From Lentisphaera profundi (GTDB lineage: Bacteria > Verrucomicrobiota > Lentisphaeria > Lentisphaerales > Lentisphaeraceae), in assembly GCF_028728065.1 (NCBI RefSeq), contig NZ_CP117811.1, positions 1,922,001 through 1,986,000 of the forward strand: a stretch of 64,000 nucleotides of DNA. Reading direction: 5' to 3'. The notes under the pieces were generated by a model. The model was not told the origin of the DNA. It did not search any database and saw only the letters and a list, made by a program, of their open reading frames with translations. The translations under genes were made by a program, and so were the position numbers. Positions 45,879-55,897 of this stretch are shown here, piece by piece (the first letter of the stretch is position 1; every line of letters starts with the position of its first letter).

Positions 45879-46388
45879 ATGGACCCCGATTTATTTAATC
45901 TCAGTGGACTCCCCGACCCCCAAGAAAATGCCCCTGAAGAAGAAGCCATCTCTATGACTGACTTACTCGATCAACTTTACTCAGATGTAAGCGCTATGGT
46001 AAATAACGAAGAGACTGACCCAAAATCTGTAGAAGTAGCTTGGTTCACAGGAGAAAAAGTCCGTAAAGTCCTTGGCTTCATACAGAGTTCTCCTAAAGCA
46101 CCTGAGGCACTTCAAGAACTAACAAAACATTTAGAAGAAATCACCAAAGGTAAAATCACTCCCGAAAACACCCTTGATTATGTTCGTTTTGCCGAGACTT
46201 GCCCAGACATTCAAATAGTTTCTCGCCTCAGCGAGCACCTACAACTCGCTCATTTCCTCACAATAAGTGCATTAGATGATGACATGCACAGAGTTTTTTA
46301 CAGCGAAAAATGCTTTAGTGAAAAATGGACTGTTGAAGCTCTGAAATCTGCTATTTCTAAAAAAAATTTTGAAAGCGAATACGAATAG
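45879..46388 (+). CDS. Hypothetical acidic cytoplasmic protein
   Basis: 169 residues, strongly acidic at the start (NAPEEEAISMTDLLDQLYSD), mostly helical, with no signal or membrane segment. GGAAC precedes the ATG. I recognise no family. It stands alone between divergent and convergent neighbours. Confidence 0.65.
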   Translation: MDPDLFNLSGLPDPQENAPEEEAISMTDLLDQLYSDVSAMVNNEETDPKSVEVAWFTGEKVRKVLGFIQSSPKAPEALQELTKHLEEITKGKITPENTLDYVRFAETCPDIQIVSRLSEHLQLAHFLTISALDDDMHRVFYSEKCFSEKWTVEALKSAISKKNFESEYE

Positions 46389-46401
46389 CTCACTCAATTC
46401 C

Positions 46402-47679
46402 TCAAGTAAATACTTCACCAAGACGGCCACTAGAATCTCCAAATGACTCTACCGGCACAGCTGTATGATTAAGCATACTCAACCATAAATTGGCCAAAGG
46501 CGTTTCGCGTGATTTAAAAGCAAAATGCTGGCCAGTTTTTACTCCACCACCTCCGCGACCCGCAAGAATAAGCGGCGTATTCATTTGATCGTGAACACAG
46601 CGAATTCCACCACCATATGCTAGCAAAGAGTGATCCAGTAGACTCCTGCCATAAACGTCTTTAGTACTTTTCATTTTACCCAACAAATAAGCTAAGAGCT
46701 CCGACTGAGCTTTATCACGTGCCTCTGATGCTTCACGACGCGCATCAAAGCCCTTATAATGGCTCATAGAATGCGTTGGCATATTTTTGATATCTAGATC
46801 ATTCAGTATCGCGCCCAAAGGTTGGCGATAACTAATAACTCTCGTTGAGTCTGTTTGCATTGCCGCAACCATCAAGTCATACATCGAGCGAATCCCTGCA
46901 ATCCCCGTCAATTGTGCTTCAGGCTTCTGTAAGTTCACTTTGGGCTTTTCTTTGCCTGCCCAGACATATGCGCGCTTCAAATCTAACTCCATCGAGCGAA
47001 TCGATGTAAGGTATTCATTGATTTTTTCACGATCATTTTTACTAATCTTTTTATTAATACTTCGAATATCTTCATACACAGAATCCAAAATACTTTTCTC
47101 CTCAAGAATCTGCTTCCTTCTTTCTAGCAAACTCAGTCCACCATTACCAAAAAGTTTTTCAAAAACCTCTATCGGATCTCGTTCACCCGCAAGCGGAGTA
47201 CCTTTGGCATCCCAAGCCAAAGAAAGCCCAGGGCCTAAGCCCCCCTCGCCCTTAGTAGAGAGTTCTAGTGATTTAAACCTTGTACTTCGCCCCGAATATT
47301 CCGCCGCAACTTGATCACAAGAAATACTATTTTTAAACTGGGTTGTAGGATCTCGATAAACATTTGCCGAAGTCAACCACGTCGTTGTTCCCGAATGCAC
47401 ACTTCCAGGAAAATATTTATTTGACAAATTACTTAAAACAGAAAAATCTTTGCGGTATTTCTCCAAAGGCTTCAAGCCTGCAGGCATTTTATAATGAGCT
47501 CCCATCTCCTTGGGAAACCAAGTTTCCTCTGTAACACCGTAGGGAAAACCTAAAAAAACAAGCCTCTTCGGCACCTTGCCTGCAGATCTCCTCGGGGCTG
47601 ACATAGCTTCAAGCATCGGCAGTGCAATACTCGCACCGACACCACGTAAAACTGTTCTTCGCGAAATAGCTTTAAACAT
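46402..47679 (-). CDS. DUF1552 family protein with Tat signal
   Basis: 425 residues starting with a twin-arginine-type leader (AISRRTVLRGVGASIALPML). DUF1552 hallmarks are KRLVFLGFPYGVTEETWFPK, SVHSGTTTWLT, SCDQVAAEYSG, and the late YGGGIRCVHDQMNTPLILAG. These proteins always seem paired with DUF1592-type cytochromes in Planctomycetes and Lentisphaerae; function unknown, perhaps a secreted oxidoreductase or hydrolase. It follows the DUF1592 gene by 11 bases. Confidence 0.88.
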   Translation of the reverse strand: MFKAISRRTVLRGVGASIALPMLEAMSAPRRSAGKVPKRLVFLGFPYGVTEETWFPKEMGAHYKMPAGLKPLEKYRKDFSVLSNLSNKYFPGSVHSGTTTWLTSANVYRDPTTQFKNSISCDQVAAEYSGRSTRFKSLELSTKGEGGLGPGLSLAWDAKGTPLAGERDPIEVFEKLFGNGGLSLLERRKQILEEKSILDSVYEDIRSINKKISKNDREKINEYLTSIRSMELDLKRAYVWAGKEKPKVNLQKPEAQLTGIAGIRSMYDLMVAAMQTDSTRVISYRQPLGAILNDLDIKNMPTHSMSHYKGFDARREASEARDKAQSELLAYLLGKMKSTKDVYGRSLLDHSLLAYGGGIRCVHDQMNTPLILAGRGGGGVKTGQHFAFKSRETPLANLWLSMLNHTAVPVESFGDSSGRLGEVFT

Positions 47680-47690
47680 CTATCATCCCC

Positions 47691-50600
47691 TTATTTTAAA
47701 TGAAAGGCATCACTTGTTGCCACTGCATACAGCAGTGCTCTTGCCCCATAATCATTTTTAATTGTATATTGAAAAATATCTTCCACTAGCTGCGAATCTT
47801 GAAAGCCGACTGGACGACCCAAGCCATAAGTCAACATCGCTTTAATTAAGCCTCTAAGCATATCTTCTCTTTGCGTCATTAAGCCTTTTCGCATTTCGAC
47901 AAAGCCATCAAAAGGCGTCGCATCAGGCAGCCTTCCTTCTGAATCAATCGCGCTATATGTAACTTTTTTCTTTTTGCCAGGAACCGCCTCTTGAGTGCGC
48001 CATTTACCCACTGTATCAAAGTTCTCCATGCCAAAACCTAAAGGATCAATCAAATCGTGACAGGAAGCACATTGAGGCAAAGCTGAGTGAGCTGCTATCG
48101 ATTTTCGTACTGTATCAATTTGCTTTCCCAAATCAATATCCAACTGAGGCACATTCGGAGGAGGAAGCATTTGGGGCCTATTAAGAAATTTCTTCAATAC
48201 ATACGCTCCCCGCTCAACGGGCGAAGTTCGATCACCATTGCTTGTCATCGTAAGTACAGATGAGTGACTCAACATTCCTCCCCTCTTACTATCTTTATCA
48301 AATCTTTCCAAACGAAATCCACTCTCGCCTTTTGGGGCTAAGCCATAAAAGATGGCCATACTATCATCCACAAGAGTAAAATCTGAGTGAATCAAATTAT
48401 CGAGACTTAAATTTTTCTGGAAGAGTTCATTAATAAAAAGTTGACTTTCTTTTATCGAGCTCAATTTCACAGCATCATTATAAGAGCGATAAATATTTTG
48501 ATTGACTGCAATTTCTAAAACTTTTTCTAATTCAAACCATTGACTTGCAAAACCCCCGATGAAACCTTGGAATTTATCATTTTCGACCATTCGGTCGATT
48601 TGCTGCTTCAAAATTGTGGGACGATGCAAAACACCCTTTTGCGCTAATCGCATAAGCTCTTCATCTGGCATACTACTCCACAAAAAATAACTGAGCCTAA
48701 TCGCTAATTCACGATCATTTACCCAAGTGCGTTTTTCTCCACTCTCTTCTACCATATATAAAAAATGACCCGATGATAAAATCGTGCTTATTGGTCGTAC
48801 TAAAGCCTCTTTCATAGATTTCTTTGTACTGAACTCTTCTCGAAATACCTTCATCACACGTTTGACATAAGCATCACTAACTTGAGCTCCACGAAAAGCT
48901 TTTTTTGCAAAATTAACAAGGATGATTCCTGCTTTCTTTTCTGCTTGAACAAGATCATTTTCATCTTCATTCATAAAAACCTCCTCACCCTTACTTCTAT
49001 TAATTGGCCCTATAAATTCTATACGATCAATCCAAATACCATCAACCCCCTCATGATTTTTATCGGCACGCTTATTTAGCTTTTTGCCTTCTACTGGGAC
49101 TAACATTTCAAATGGAACAGATAAAATGAGTTTCTCACCCTTTTTATCATCAGAGATCTTTACGAGGACCTCATTAACCTGCCCTTCCTCTAAAGATTTA
49201 AACACAGGGATAGCCGCCAAGGTCACGGCGGTTTTCCTGCCCCCCATAGCGACCTTTAAATAGGCCGATTTAACATTCGCTTTATGTAAAGCGCTGTGAA
49301 CCCTCAGGATATATTCACCTGGCGGCACCTGCTTTGAAAAATCAAGCTCAAAACGCTGTAAGTTCCCGTTAAAGCCATTGGAATAAGGAAAGAGTAATCC
49401 TCCCTTTTTAGTCACTTCCATATCTACATAATTATTCCATGGGCTATGAAGGCCATCCCTCAAAGCACCTTTCAAACGATTTTTTAAAGCGACCTCATCA
49501 GCTTGTTTATACTTAGCTAAAACTTGCTTCATGGGCAAAGCTTTCATATCATTTTCTATATCTTGCTGACGCTTAATATTTTTTTTGATTTTCTTCATTT
49601 CTTTATCAATGCGCGACGCCAATAGATCTTCCAACTCAAAACTGTAGACCTTAGGTAAACGTTTTTCTTCTGATTGCATTTTCATCGCTTTCTTCACAGC
49701 TTCTTCTGCCGATTTAAAATATTGACGCACCTGAAAAGGTGAAATTGATAAAGCCTCCCCTACCGTATCAAAACCATTGTATAAATTATCTTCTGGAATA
49801 GCCTCAACATCGACTTCTACACCCAATAGTTCATACATAGTTCGTTGATATTCTCGGCGATTGAGGCGGCGAATTGTCGCGACCCCCTTTTGAGACGCAA
49901 AGTGTAAGCGCGCAGTGCTTAAACTCTCACTCAAAGAACGAATCACGCCACTCATCTCTTTTACTTCCGGTTGATCACTTTTTTTCGGGGGCATCTGAGC
50001 TCCATTCAATGTATCGAGCACGTCCTGCCAATGCTGTACATCTCCCGGTGTTTTTAAAGCATACGCTAAAGTATCGAGCCTCATTCCACCTTTCTGTTTT
50101 TTCACCCCATGACACTCGGTACAATACTTATCAAAAAAAGGGCTTACACGATTTTTATAATCACTTATTTTTAAAATATCTAGATTGGTTTTTTCTTTAG
50201 GAAGATGCTTTCCCCTAAGGGACGAGAAATCCTCTAAATCAACTTTTAGTTTATTGAATTCAAGTCCAGAATCAATCTTAGCAAAGTTTTTAATAATTTC
50301 ACTAATTGCCGACTCTTCTAAATCTTTCGCCTGATAAAGGCTCCGCCCTTTGGGACTTATATCTTCAGTGATCTCCACTTCTTTTTTCGTGACTTGGTCG
50401 AGGACCTCACCTTTAGCCTCTTCAGGAACGAGTACTTTTTCACTAAGTTTGGTACTAAGAGTGATTTCCGGCTTAATGTTATCGCTATTTAAAAATAAAT
50501 AATAAGCCGCTCCCACTAGAGCACAAAATATAAATCCGAGTATCATCGGGACTTTAGATTTTTTTTGCGATCGACGCAAAGCCTTACGCTTTTTAGTTTT

Positions 50601-50972
50601 GACTTGGTCGATTTTTATCTTGGTCGATTTTTTCACTTCTGGGGATTTTGTAGCTAGTCCTACTTGCGGTGCTGATTTTTGCTCCTCAGAACAGTCATTA
50701 TCACAGGATGCCGCAGGAACACTCTCCTGCGGGCAGGCCGTTTGTTCGAGGACACATATATAAGCATCGCAGGAACAAGCCAATTTATGATTAAATGCCT
50801 CTCGATCAAGAAGTAAATTCCTTTGACAACTTGGACAAGAAACTTTAATCTCAGGCGTACCCAGTGGAACCGTAAAATAACTCCCTCCACAAGAACAATG
50901 AGGTTTATTATTTTTCCATTCTAATTCTTTTTTACAAAATACACATTTTTGTCTTTCTGAATCTACGGTCAT
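47691..50972 (-). CDS. PVC-type cytochrome: haem c motif with DUF1587/1592/1588/1585 domains
   Basis: 1093 residues. The N-terminus is cytoplasmic, with Cys-rich zinc-ribbon-like pairs (CVFCKKELEW, CSCGGSYF, CPSCQRN, CSC). One membrane helix lies near residues 145-165 (VPMILGFIFCALVGAAYYLF). Outside it are a first haem motif CTECH (near 283), a DUF1587-like part (LNRREYQRTMYELLG), DUF1592 (AIRLSYFLWSSMPDEEL), DUF1588 (HSSVLTMTSNGDRTSPVERG) and DUF1585 at the end, with a second CASCH near 969. Electron transfer in the periplasm is inferred. Pairing with DUF1552 is typical. Confidence 0.88.
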   Translation of the reverse strand: MTVDSERQKCVFCKKELEWKNNKPHCSCGGSYFTVPLGTPEIKVSCPSCQRNLLLDREAFNHKLACSCDAYICVLEQTACPQESVPAASCDNDCSEEQKSAPQVGLATKSPEVKKSTKIKIDQVKTKKRKALRRSQKKSKVPMILGFIFCALVGAAYYLFLNSDNIKPEITLSTKLSEKVLVPEEAKGEVLDQVTKKEVEITEDISPKGRSLYQAKDLEESAISEIIKNFAKIDSGLEFNKLKVDLEDFSSLRGKHLPKEKTNLDILKISDYKNRVSPFFDKYCTECHGVKKQKGGMRLDTLAYALKTPGDVQHWQDVLDTLNGAQMPPKKSDQPEVKEMSGVIRSLSESLSTARLHFASQKGVATIRRLNRREYQRTMYELLGVEVDVEAIPEDNLYNGFDTVGEALSISPFQVRQYFKSAEEAVKKAMKMQSEEKRLPKVYSFELEDLLASRIDKEMKKIKKNIKRQQDIENDMKALPMKQVLAKYKQADEVALKNRLKGALRDGLHSPWNNYVDMEVTKKGGLLFPYSNGFNGNLQRFELDFSKQVPPGEYILRVHSALHKANVKSAYLKVAMGGRKTAVTLAAIPVFKSLEEGQVNEVLVKISDDKKGEKLILSVPFEMLVPVEGKKLNKRADKNHEGVDGIWIDRIEFIGPINRSKGEEVFMNEDENDLVQAEKKAGIILVNFAKKAFRGAQVSDAYVKRVMKVFREEFSTKKSMKEALVRPISTILSSGHFLYMVEESGEKRTWVNDRELAIRLSYFLWSSMPDEELMRLAQKGVLHRPTILKQQIDRMVENDKFQGFIGGFASQWFELEKVLEIAVNQNIYRSYNDAVKLSSIKESQLFINELFQKNLSLDNLIHSDFTLVDDSMAIFYGLAPKGESGFRLERFDKDSKRGGMLSHSSVLTMTSNGDRTSPVERGAYVLKKFLNRPQMLPPPNVPQLDIDLGKQIDTVRKSIAAHSALPQCASCHDLIDPLGFGMENFDTVGKWRTQEAVPGKKKKVTYSAIDSEGRLPDATPFDGFVEMRKGLMTQREDMLRGLIKAMLTYGLGRPVGFQDSQLVEDIFQYTIKNDYGARALLYAVATSDAFHLK

Positions 50973-51176
50973 TGATTTACCTAGCTCTCATTCATATTGG
51001 TCTAGAAAACAATCTCTACCTTAAACACTACGAAAGCTAAATGAGCTATATGACATCTACTGGATTAATTTGCCCCTTTCGCAAAATAAATCACTAAGTC
51101 ATTAGATCATTTCTTCACTTAGACCTTTCTCATCAATTTCGAGCATAGCTTCATTATTTTGACGCTGATCAAATAA

Positions 51177-51213
51177 AAAAGCCCCGTACTTCCAAGAGAA
51201 GTACGGGGCTTTT
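51177..51213 (-). terminator. Intrinsic terminator of fba
   Basis: aaaagccccgtactt paired with aagtacggggctttt around a 7-base loop. Read on the minus strand it ends in TTTTTT. It lies 25 bases after the aldolase stop. Confidence 0.9.
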
Positions 51214-51238
51214 AAAAAGCTGGGGTTTTAACTAATGA

Positions 51239-52315
51239 TTAGTTAAGACCCTTGCCGTTAAGATCTTCAAATGCCTGAACGATACGAGCTACAAAAGTCT
51301 CTTGACCTTTACGTAACCATACGCGTGGATCATAGTTCTTTTTGTTAGGCTTATCAGCGCCATCAGGATTACCGATTTGACCCTGAAGGTAAGCTTCTTT
51401 CTCTTTGTAGAACTTCATTACACCTTCCCAAGTTGCCCACTGAGTATCAGTATCGATATTCATTTTGATAACGCCATAGGAAATAGCTTCAGTAATTTCT
51501 TTCGGACTTGAACCTGAACCACCGTGGAAAACGAAATCTACAGGGTTTTCACCAGTATTGAATTTTTCTGTAATGTAAGCCTGTGAATCACGGAGGATTG
51601 TAGGAGTCAACTTAACATTACCAGGCTTGTAAACGCCATGTACGTTACCGAAAGAAGCCGCAATCGTGAAATTAGGGCTGATTTTGCTGAGACGCTCATA
51701 AGCTTCTGAAACTTCAGAAGGCTGAGTGTAGAGCAAAGATGCATCCATGTCAGAGTTATCAACGCCGTCTTCTTCTCCGCCAGTACAACCGAGTTCGATT
51801 TCGAGAGTCATGTCCATTTTAGCCATACGCTCAAGGTATTTTTCACAAGTAGAAAGGTTTTCTTCAAGTGACTCTTCCGAGAGGTCAATCATGTGTGAAG
51901 AAAAGAGTGGCTTTCCAGTTTCAGCGAAATGCTTTTCAGAAGCATCGAGCAAACCGTCGATCCAAGGGAGAAGTTTCTTTGCCGCGTGATCAGTGTGAAG
52001 GATAACAGGAACGCCATAGGCTTCTGCAACTTCGTGAACGTGCTTTGCACCAGAGATAGTACCGATAACTTGAGCTTTTTGACCTTCCATCTTCAGACCT
52101 TTACCAGCGAAGAAAGCCCCGCCACCGTTAGAGAACTGAATAATAACGGGAGAACCGACTATCGCAGCCGCTTCAATAACACCGTTTACAGAGTCTGTAT
52201 TAACACAGTTTACTGCAGGAAGAGCTGCTTTGTGTTCTTTACATACATCAAAAATTTTTCTTAGGTCGTCACCAGTTGCAACGCCAGGTTTTACAGAATC
52301 GAATACTTTAGCCAT
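51239..52315 (-). CDS. fbaA: Class II fructose-bisphosphate aldolase
   Basis: 358 residues, the size of the E. coli class IIA enzyme. Zinc ligands and catalytic residues are in VILHTDHAAK, EIELGCTGGEEDGVDN and VFHGGSGS, with NIDTDTQWATWEG at the active-site loop. It catalyses the central glycolytic/gluconeogenic cleavage. Own transcript with a strong terminator. Confidence 0.97.
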   Translation of the reverse strand: MAKVFDSVKPGVATGDDLRKIFDVCKEHKAALPAVNCVNTDSVNGVIEAAAIVGSPVIIQFSNGGGAFFAGKGLKMEGQKAQVIGTISGAKHVHEVAEAYGVPVILHTDHAAKKLLPWIDGLLDASEKHFAETGKPLFSSHMIDLSEESLEENLSTCEKYLERMAKMDMTLEIELGCTGGEEDGVDNSDMDASLLYTQPSEVSEAYERLSKISPNFTIAASFGNVHGVYKPGNVKLTPTILRDSQAYITEKFNTGENPVDFVFHGGSGSSPKEITEAISYGVIKMNIDTDTQWATWEGVMKFYKEKEAYLQGQIGNPDGADKPNKKNYDPRVWLRKGQETFVARIVQAFEDLNGKGLN

Positions 52316-52433
52316 GTTATTTACCTCTTTAGGTTTTCTTTTATTTTTAGAAAATTTTGTTTTGTTTAGATTGACGCCCTAAAACTAATTATAAGGGCTT
52401 ATAAAGCAAGCTTTATTTAAAGCCTAGTGTGTC

Positions 52434-53765
52434 TTAATTTTTTTGTACGAAGCTCTTTTGATAAAGAACAAAAGCATCGCGATTCCCCATTTCAGCTGAT
52501 TTTTTCAACATAATCTCGGCTTGGTCACGATTGGCTTTCAAGTACTCACCAGCTAAATAAATACGTCCCAATTCATAGAGCGCATCCGCATGATTCTGCA
52601 GTGCCGCTTTTTGATAGTAAATTATAGCTTTATTAATATCCTTTTTTACGTCCTCTCCAGTTTCGTACATGTAAGCTAAAACATAAATAGCTTGCGCATA
52701 ATTTTGTTCCGCTGCACGCTGGTAATAATCTAAGCCTCTTGCTACATTTACTTTAGTCCCAATACCACGAATGTGGCATACGCCTGCATTGTATAGGCCA
52801 CTTGAATTCCCTAAGCGCGCCGCTTTCTCATACCAGGTATAAGCGATTTCTAAATTTGCAGATACACCTGAACCTACAGAGTAGCAATTCCCTAAAGCCA
52901 CTTGTGCAGGAGGATAATTTTTATTTGCTGCACGTAAAAACCATCTTATAGCAACTTCATTATCTTTACGCACCCCAATACCATTCTGATAACAGTAAGC
53001 AACCCGAGCTTCTGACGTAGAGTTACCATTATCGGCAGATAACATTAACCATTTCAAAGCTTCCTTGCGATTATATACGGAAGGATACTCTTGGTTATTT
53101 GAAAACTCTGCCATTTTTAGTTGAGCATCAGCATTGCCTTTTTGCGCACTTTCACGATAGAGAGCAATAGCATCAAGCACTCTCTTGGGACCGCCTAAAC
53201 CACGTTCATAATATTCTGCAAGACGACTGATAGCTCGGTAATCTTTTATCAAAGATGCTTCTTGAAAATAACGTATGGCTTTTTTGTAATCTTCTCTTCT
53301 ATCCAATAGTAATGCTGCGTTAATATTGGCCTGTACTAGACCAAAATCCGCCGCTTTCATATAGTATTTCAAGCCTTCATCTTCGCTCTTCTCGACGCCA
53401 TCTCCTCTGATATAGAGGTTGGCCAAGTTGTACATGCACTGACGATGATTTTTATCTGCACCTCGGCGCCACCACTGAGCGGCCATTGCAGTATCTTTTT
53501 CCAAACCCAAACGACCATAGAAATAATTATTACCCAATTCTAAGATTGCCGTTTTGCTCCCCGCTTCAGCTGCTTTTTCAAGTTTTTCGAGACGCTTCTC
53601 TTGTACTTTTTCACGCTCATCCTTCTTGACTTCGTCATCTACTATCGGATCCTGAGTCTTGACTTCGTCTATGGGCGTTAAATCCAGGTTTCGAGCAGTT
53701 TGCGCATAGACCGAGAGATTACTTAAAAACAGAACCATGAGGATGATTCTAAAACTTGTAAACAT
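52434..53765 (-). CDS. Secreted Sel1-repeat (TPR-like) protein
   Basis: 443 residues with a signal peptide (FRIILMVLFLSNLSVYAQ), a charged spacer, and about ten Sel1 repeats from residue 65 to the end, e.g. AQWWRRGADKNHRQCMYNLA and AYTWYEKAARLGNSSGLYNA. Sel1 proteins scaffold protein-protein contacts; partner unknown. Confidence 0.9.
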   Translation of the reverse strand: MFTSFRIILMVLFLSNLSVYAQTARNLDLTPIDEVKTQDPIVDDEVKKDEREKVQEKRLEKLEKAAEAGSKTAILELGNNYFYGRLGLEKDTAMAAQWWRRGADKNHRQCMYNLANLYIRGDGVEKSEDEGLKYYMKAADFGLVQANINAALLLDRREDYKKAIRYFQEASLIKDYRAISRLAEYYERGLGGPKRVLDAIALYRESAQKGNADAQLKMAEFSNNQEYPSVYNRKEALKWLMLSADNGNSTSEARVAYCYQNGIGVRKDNEVAIRWFLRAANKNYPPAQVALGNCYSVGSGVSANLEIAYTWYEKAARLGNSSGLYNAGVCHIRGIGTKVNVARGLDYYQRAAEQNYAQAIYVLAYMYETGEDVKKDINKAIIYYQKAALQNHADALYELGRIYLAGEYLKANRDQAEIMLKKSAEMGNRDAFVLYQKSFVQKN

Positions 53766-53870
53766 TTAGGACCTCTTTTATTAAGATATTTAATCATTTT
53801 AACTTCGCATATAATACTCTAGGAATTACTTTTTGCGATAATATAAAATTCAAAGCATAGGTTAAATCCC

Positions 53871-54629
53871 ATGAATCAGAAGAACTCTCTTGAAAGCTTA
53901 TTAAATAAACTCAAAGATAAAGGCATTAAGGAAACACAGATACTTCTTGAGTTAGAAAGATCATTCCTCGATACCGACCCGGCCACTTTTATCGATCATC
54001 AACGAGAAGAAAGATGTGGTTATCCAGAGGTGATATATGGCTTGCACAAAAGTGCCGAGCGAATCCTTTCGGCGAGTCGAGAAATTCTTAAACTCAAAAC
54101 GAATGTCCTTATCAGTCGTATTAATCAAGAAAAGGCAAACATTCTTATCACTGAATTCCCTGATGCTTTTTATTGTGAAACAGCACAAATTGCCTATATA
54201 GGTGACTTCATTCAAAAATTTGATTCCAAACTCCTCATTATCAGTGCGGGAACTAGTGATGAATCAGTAGTTAAAGAAGCCTATTATTCGGCTCTCGCAT
54301 TTGGCTTAAAGCCCACGCTCATTCAAGACCTAGGCGTTGCGGGACTCCACCGACTCTTAGCTTACAAAGACGAGCTTTCACAGGCGGACTGCATCATTGT
54401 GGCCGCAGGAATGGAAGGCGCTCTTCCCAGTGTTGTCGGAGGCCTGACGACCGCTCCCATCATCGCAGTCCCCACTAGCGTTGGCTACGGAGCCAACATG
54501 GAGGGCGTCACCACGATGATGGCGATGCTGAGTTCTTGTGCATCAGGGCTCAGCGTGGTGAATATTGACAATGGCTTTGGTGCGGCTTACGCGGCCTTAA
54601 GAATGATAAAAACTTTTGAGAAAAAATGA
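53871..54629 (+). CDS. larB: Nickel-pincer cofactor biosynthesis protein LarB
   Basis: 252 residues with a PurE-like C-terminal half. Family features are CGYPEVIYGLHKSAERI, LIISAGTSDESVVKEAYYSA, CIIVAAGMEGALPSVVGGL and VPTSVGYGANMEG. LarB carboxylates and hydrolyses nicotinic acid adenine dinucleotide as the first step to the nickel-pincer cofactor. larC, larE and larA are absent here; its ATGA overlap is with folC instead. Very similar NCAIR-mutase-related proteins share the fold. Confidence 0.88.
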   Translation: MNQKNSLESLLNKLKDKGIKETQILLELERSFLDTDPATFIDHQREERCGYPEVIYGLHKSAERILSASREILKLKTNVLISRINQEKANILITEFPDAFYCETAQIAYIGDFIQKFDSKLLIISAGTSDESVVKEAYYSALAFGLKPTLIQDLGVAGLHRLLAYKDELSQADCIIVAAGMEGALPSVVGGLTTAPIIAVPTSVGYGANMEGVTTMMAMLSSCASGLSVVNIDNGFGAAYAALRMIKTFEKK

Positions 54630-55897
54630 ATCCTTCCTTCAACTTTAAAGATGCTGAAACATATCTTGATTCCCTACTCGTTTTTGGGATCAAACTTGGC
54701 CTAGAAAACATGGTGAGCCTCAATCAACTCTTAGGTGACCCCGCTTCTTCCTTAAAATTCATTCACGTCGCTGGCACCAACGGAAAAGGCTCTACTTGTG
54801 CGATGATCGCAACTGCCTGTAAATATTCTGGACTAAAAACAGCTTTTTACTCATCTCCTTACTTGGTCAACTTCTTGGAACGATGGCGAATCAATGGCAC
54901 CCCCATCCAAGAAGAACTCTATTTAGAAGCTATCCAAGAAATTATGCTAATTGAAGATCAGTTAATCGAAATCACCGGAGTTAAACCCACCTATTTCGAA
55001 GTACTTACCGCGGCGGCTTTAATTATTTTCCAAAAAGAAAAATGTGAGCTCGTTGTTTGGGAAACAGGCATGGGAGGACGACTCGACGCCACCAATATCG
55101 TCAATCCCCTCATGAGCATTATCACCAATATCGCCATGGATCACGGCTCTTATCTAGGTGAAACCATTGAAGAAGTCGCATCGGAAAAAGCCGGGATAAT
55201 AAAAGCAAACACCCCCTTTATTTGCGGTGAACTCGACCCCAAACTCAAAAGTATCTTTGCGCAAAAAGCACAAAAGTCATCTCAATACTACATGGATACT
55301 GATTTCCTAAGCCATCGCCAGGGCACGGACATTCAATATCAAGGCACCCATGAACTAAATTATAAGCTCCGTTTACTTGGTGACCACCAAGTCAGTAACT
55401 CTTCTATTGCCATTAAAGCTTTAGAAGTACTGGAAGATCAAGGCATCTTAGAATCTGCGATCATCGCTGCGAAAGGTATTCAATACGCCCATTGGCCTGG
55501 TCGCATACAAGAACTCCCCAATCAAATTTACGTCGATGGCGCACACAACCCTGCAGCAATGGAAAAACTAAGCCATTGCTTTACTGGGAAAAAATTCACT
55601 GTCCTTTGTGGCATGATGGAAGATAAAGACATAAAAGCCACGCTAAAAAAGCTCGCTCCTATCTGTAAGAATTTCATCGCCATTCCGATCAATATCCCTA
55701 GAGCTATCCAAGCAGAAACTCTTGCTGACATCGCTAAGGAAACTTTAAATTGCCCCTGTAGTTTTCAGAATAATTGGGAAACTTGTATCAATAACATCGA
55801 AGGAAAGGTCTTAATCACTGGCTCTCTCTATTTATCCGGAGAGGTATTAAGCAAACTAGCCCCTGACAGCGCCTTAAGATGCGATATTCTTGAATAA
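54626..55897 (+). CDS. folC: Folylpolyglutamate/dihydrofolate synthase FolC
   Basis: 423 residues of the Mur-ligase type. HVAGTNGKGSTCAMIATACK is the P-loop; SPYLVNFLERWRINGTPI, VWETGMGGRLDATN and ITNIAMDHGSYLGETIEEVA are typical. KFTVLCGMMEDKDIKATL marks the C-terminal domain. It adds glutamate to folates. Coupled to larB; its end overlaps the convergent kinase gene by 24 bases. Confidence 0.95.
   Translation: MNPSFNFKDAETYLDSLLVFGIKLGLENMVSLNQLLGDPASSLKFIHVAGTNGKGSTCAMIATACKYSGLKTAFYSSPYLVNFLERWRINGTPIQEELYLEAIQEIMLIEDQLIEITGVKPTYFEVLTAAALIIFQKEKCELVVWETGMGGRLDATNIVNPLMSIITNIAMDHGSYLGETIEEVASEKAGIIKANTPFICGELDPKLKSIFAQKAQKSSQYYMDTDFLSHRQGTDIQYQGTHELNYKLRLLGDHQVSNSSIAIKALEVLEDQGILESAIIAAKGIQYAHWPGRIQELPNQIYVDGAHNPAAMEKLSHCFTGKKFTVLCGMMEDKDIKATLKKLAPICKNFIAIPINIPRAIQAETLADIAKETLNCPCSFQNNWETCINNIEGKVLITGSLYLSGEVLSKLAPDSALRCDILE

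Noticed and set aside
53871-54629. PurE (N5-CAIR mutase)
   Set aside because: The N-terminal extension and CGYPEVIYG motif fit LarB; true PurE is shorter and lacks them.
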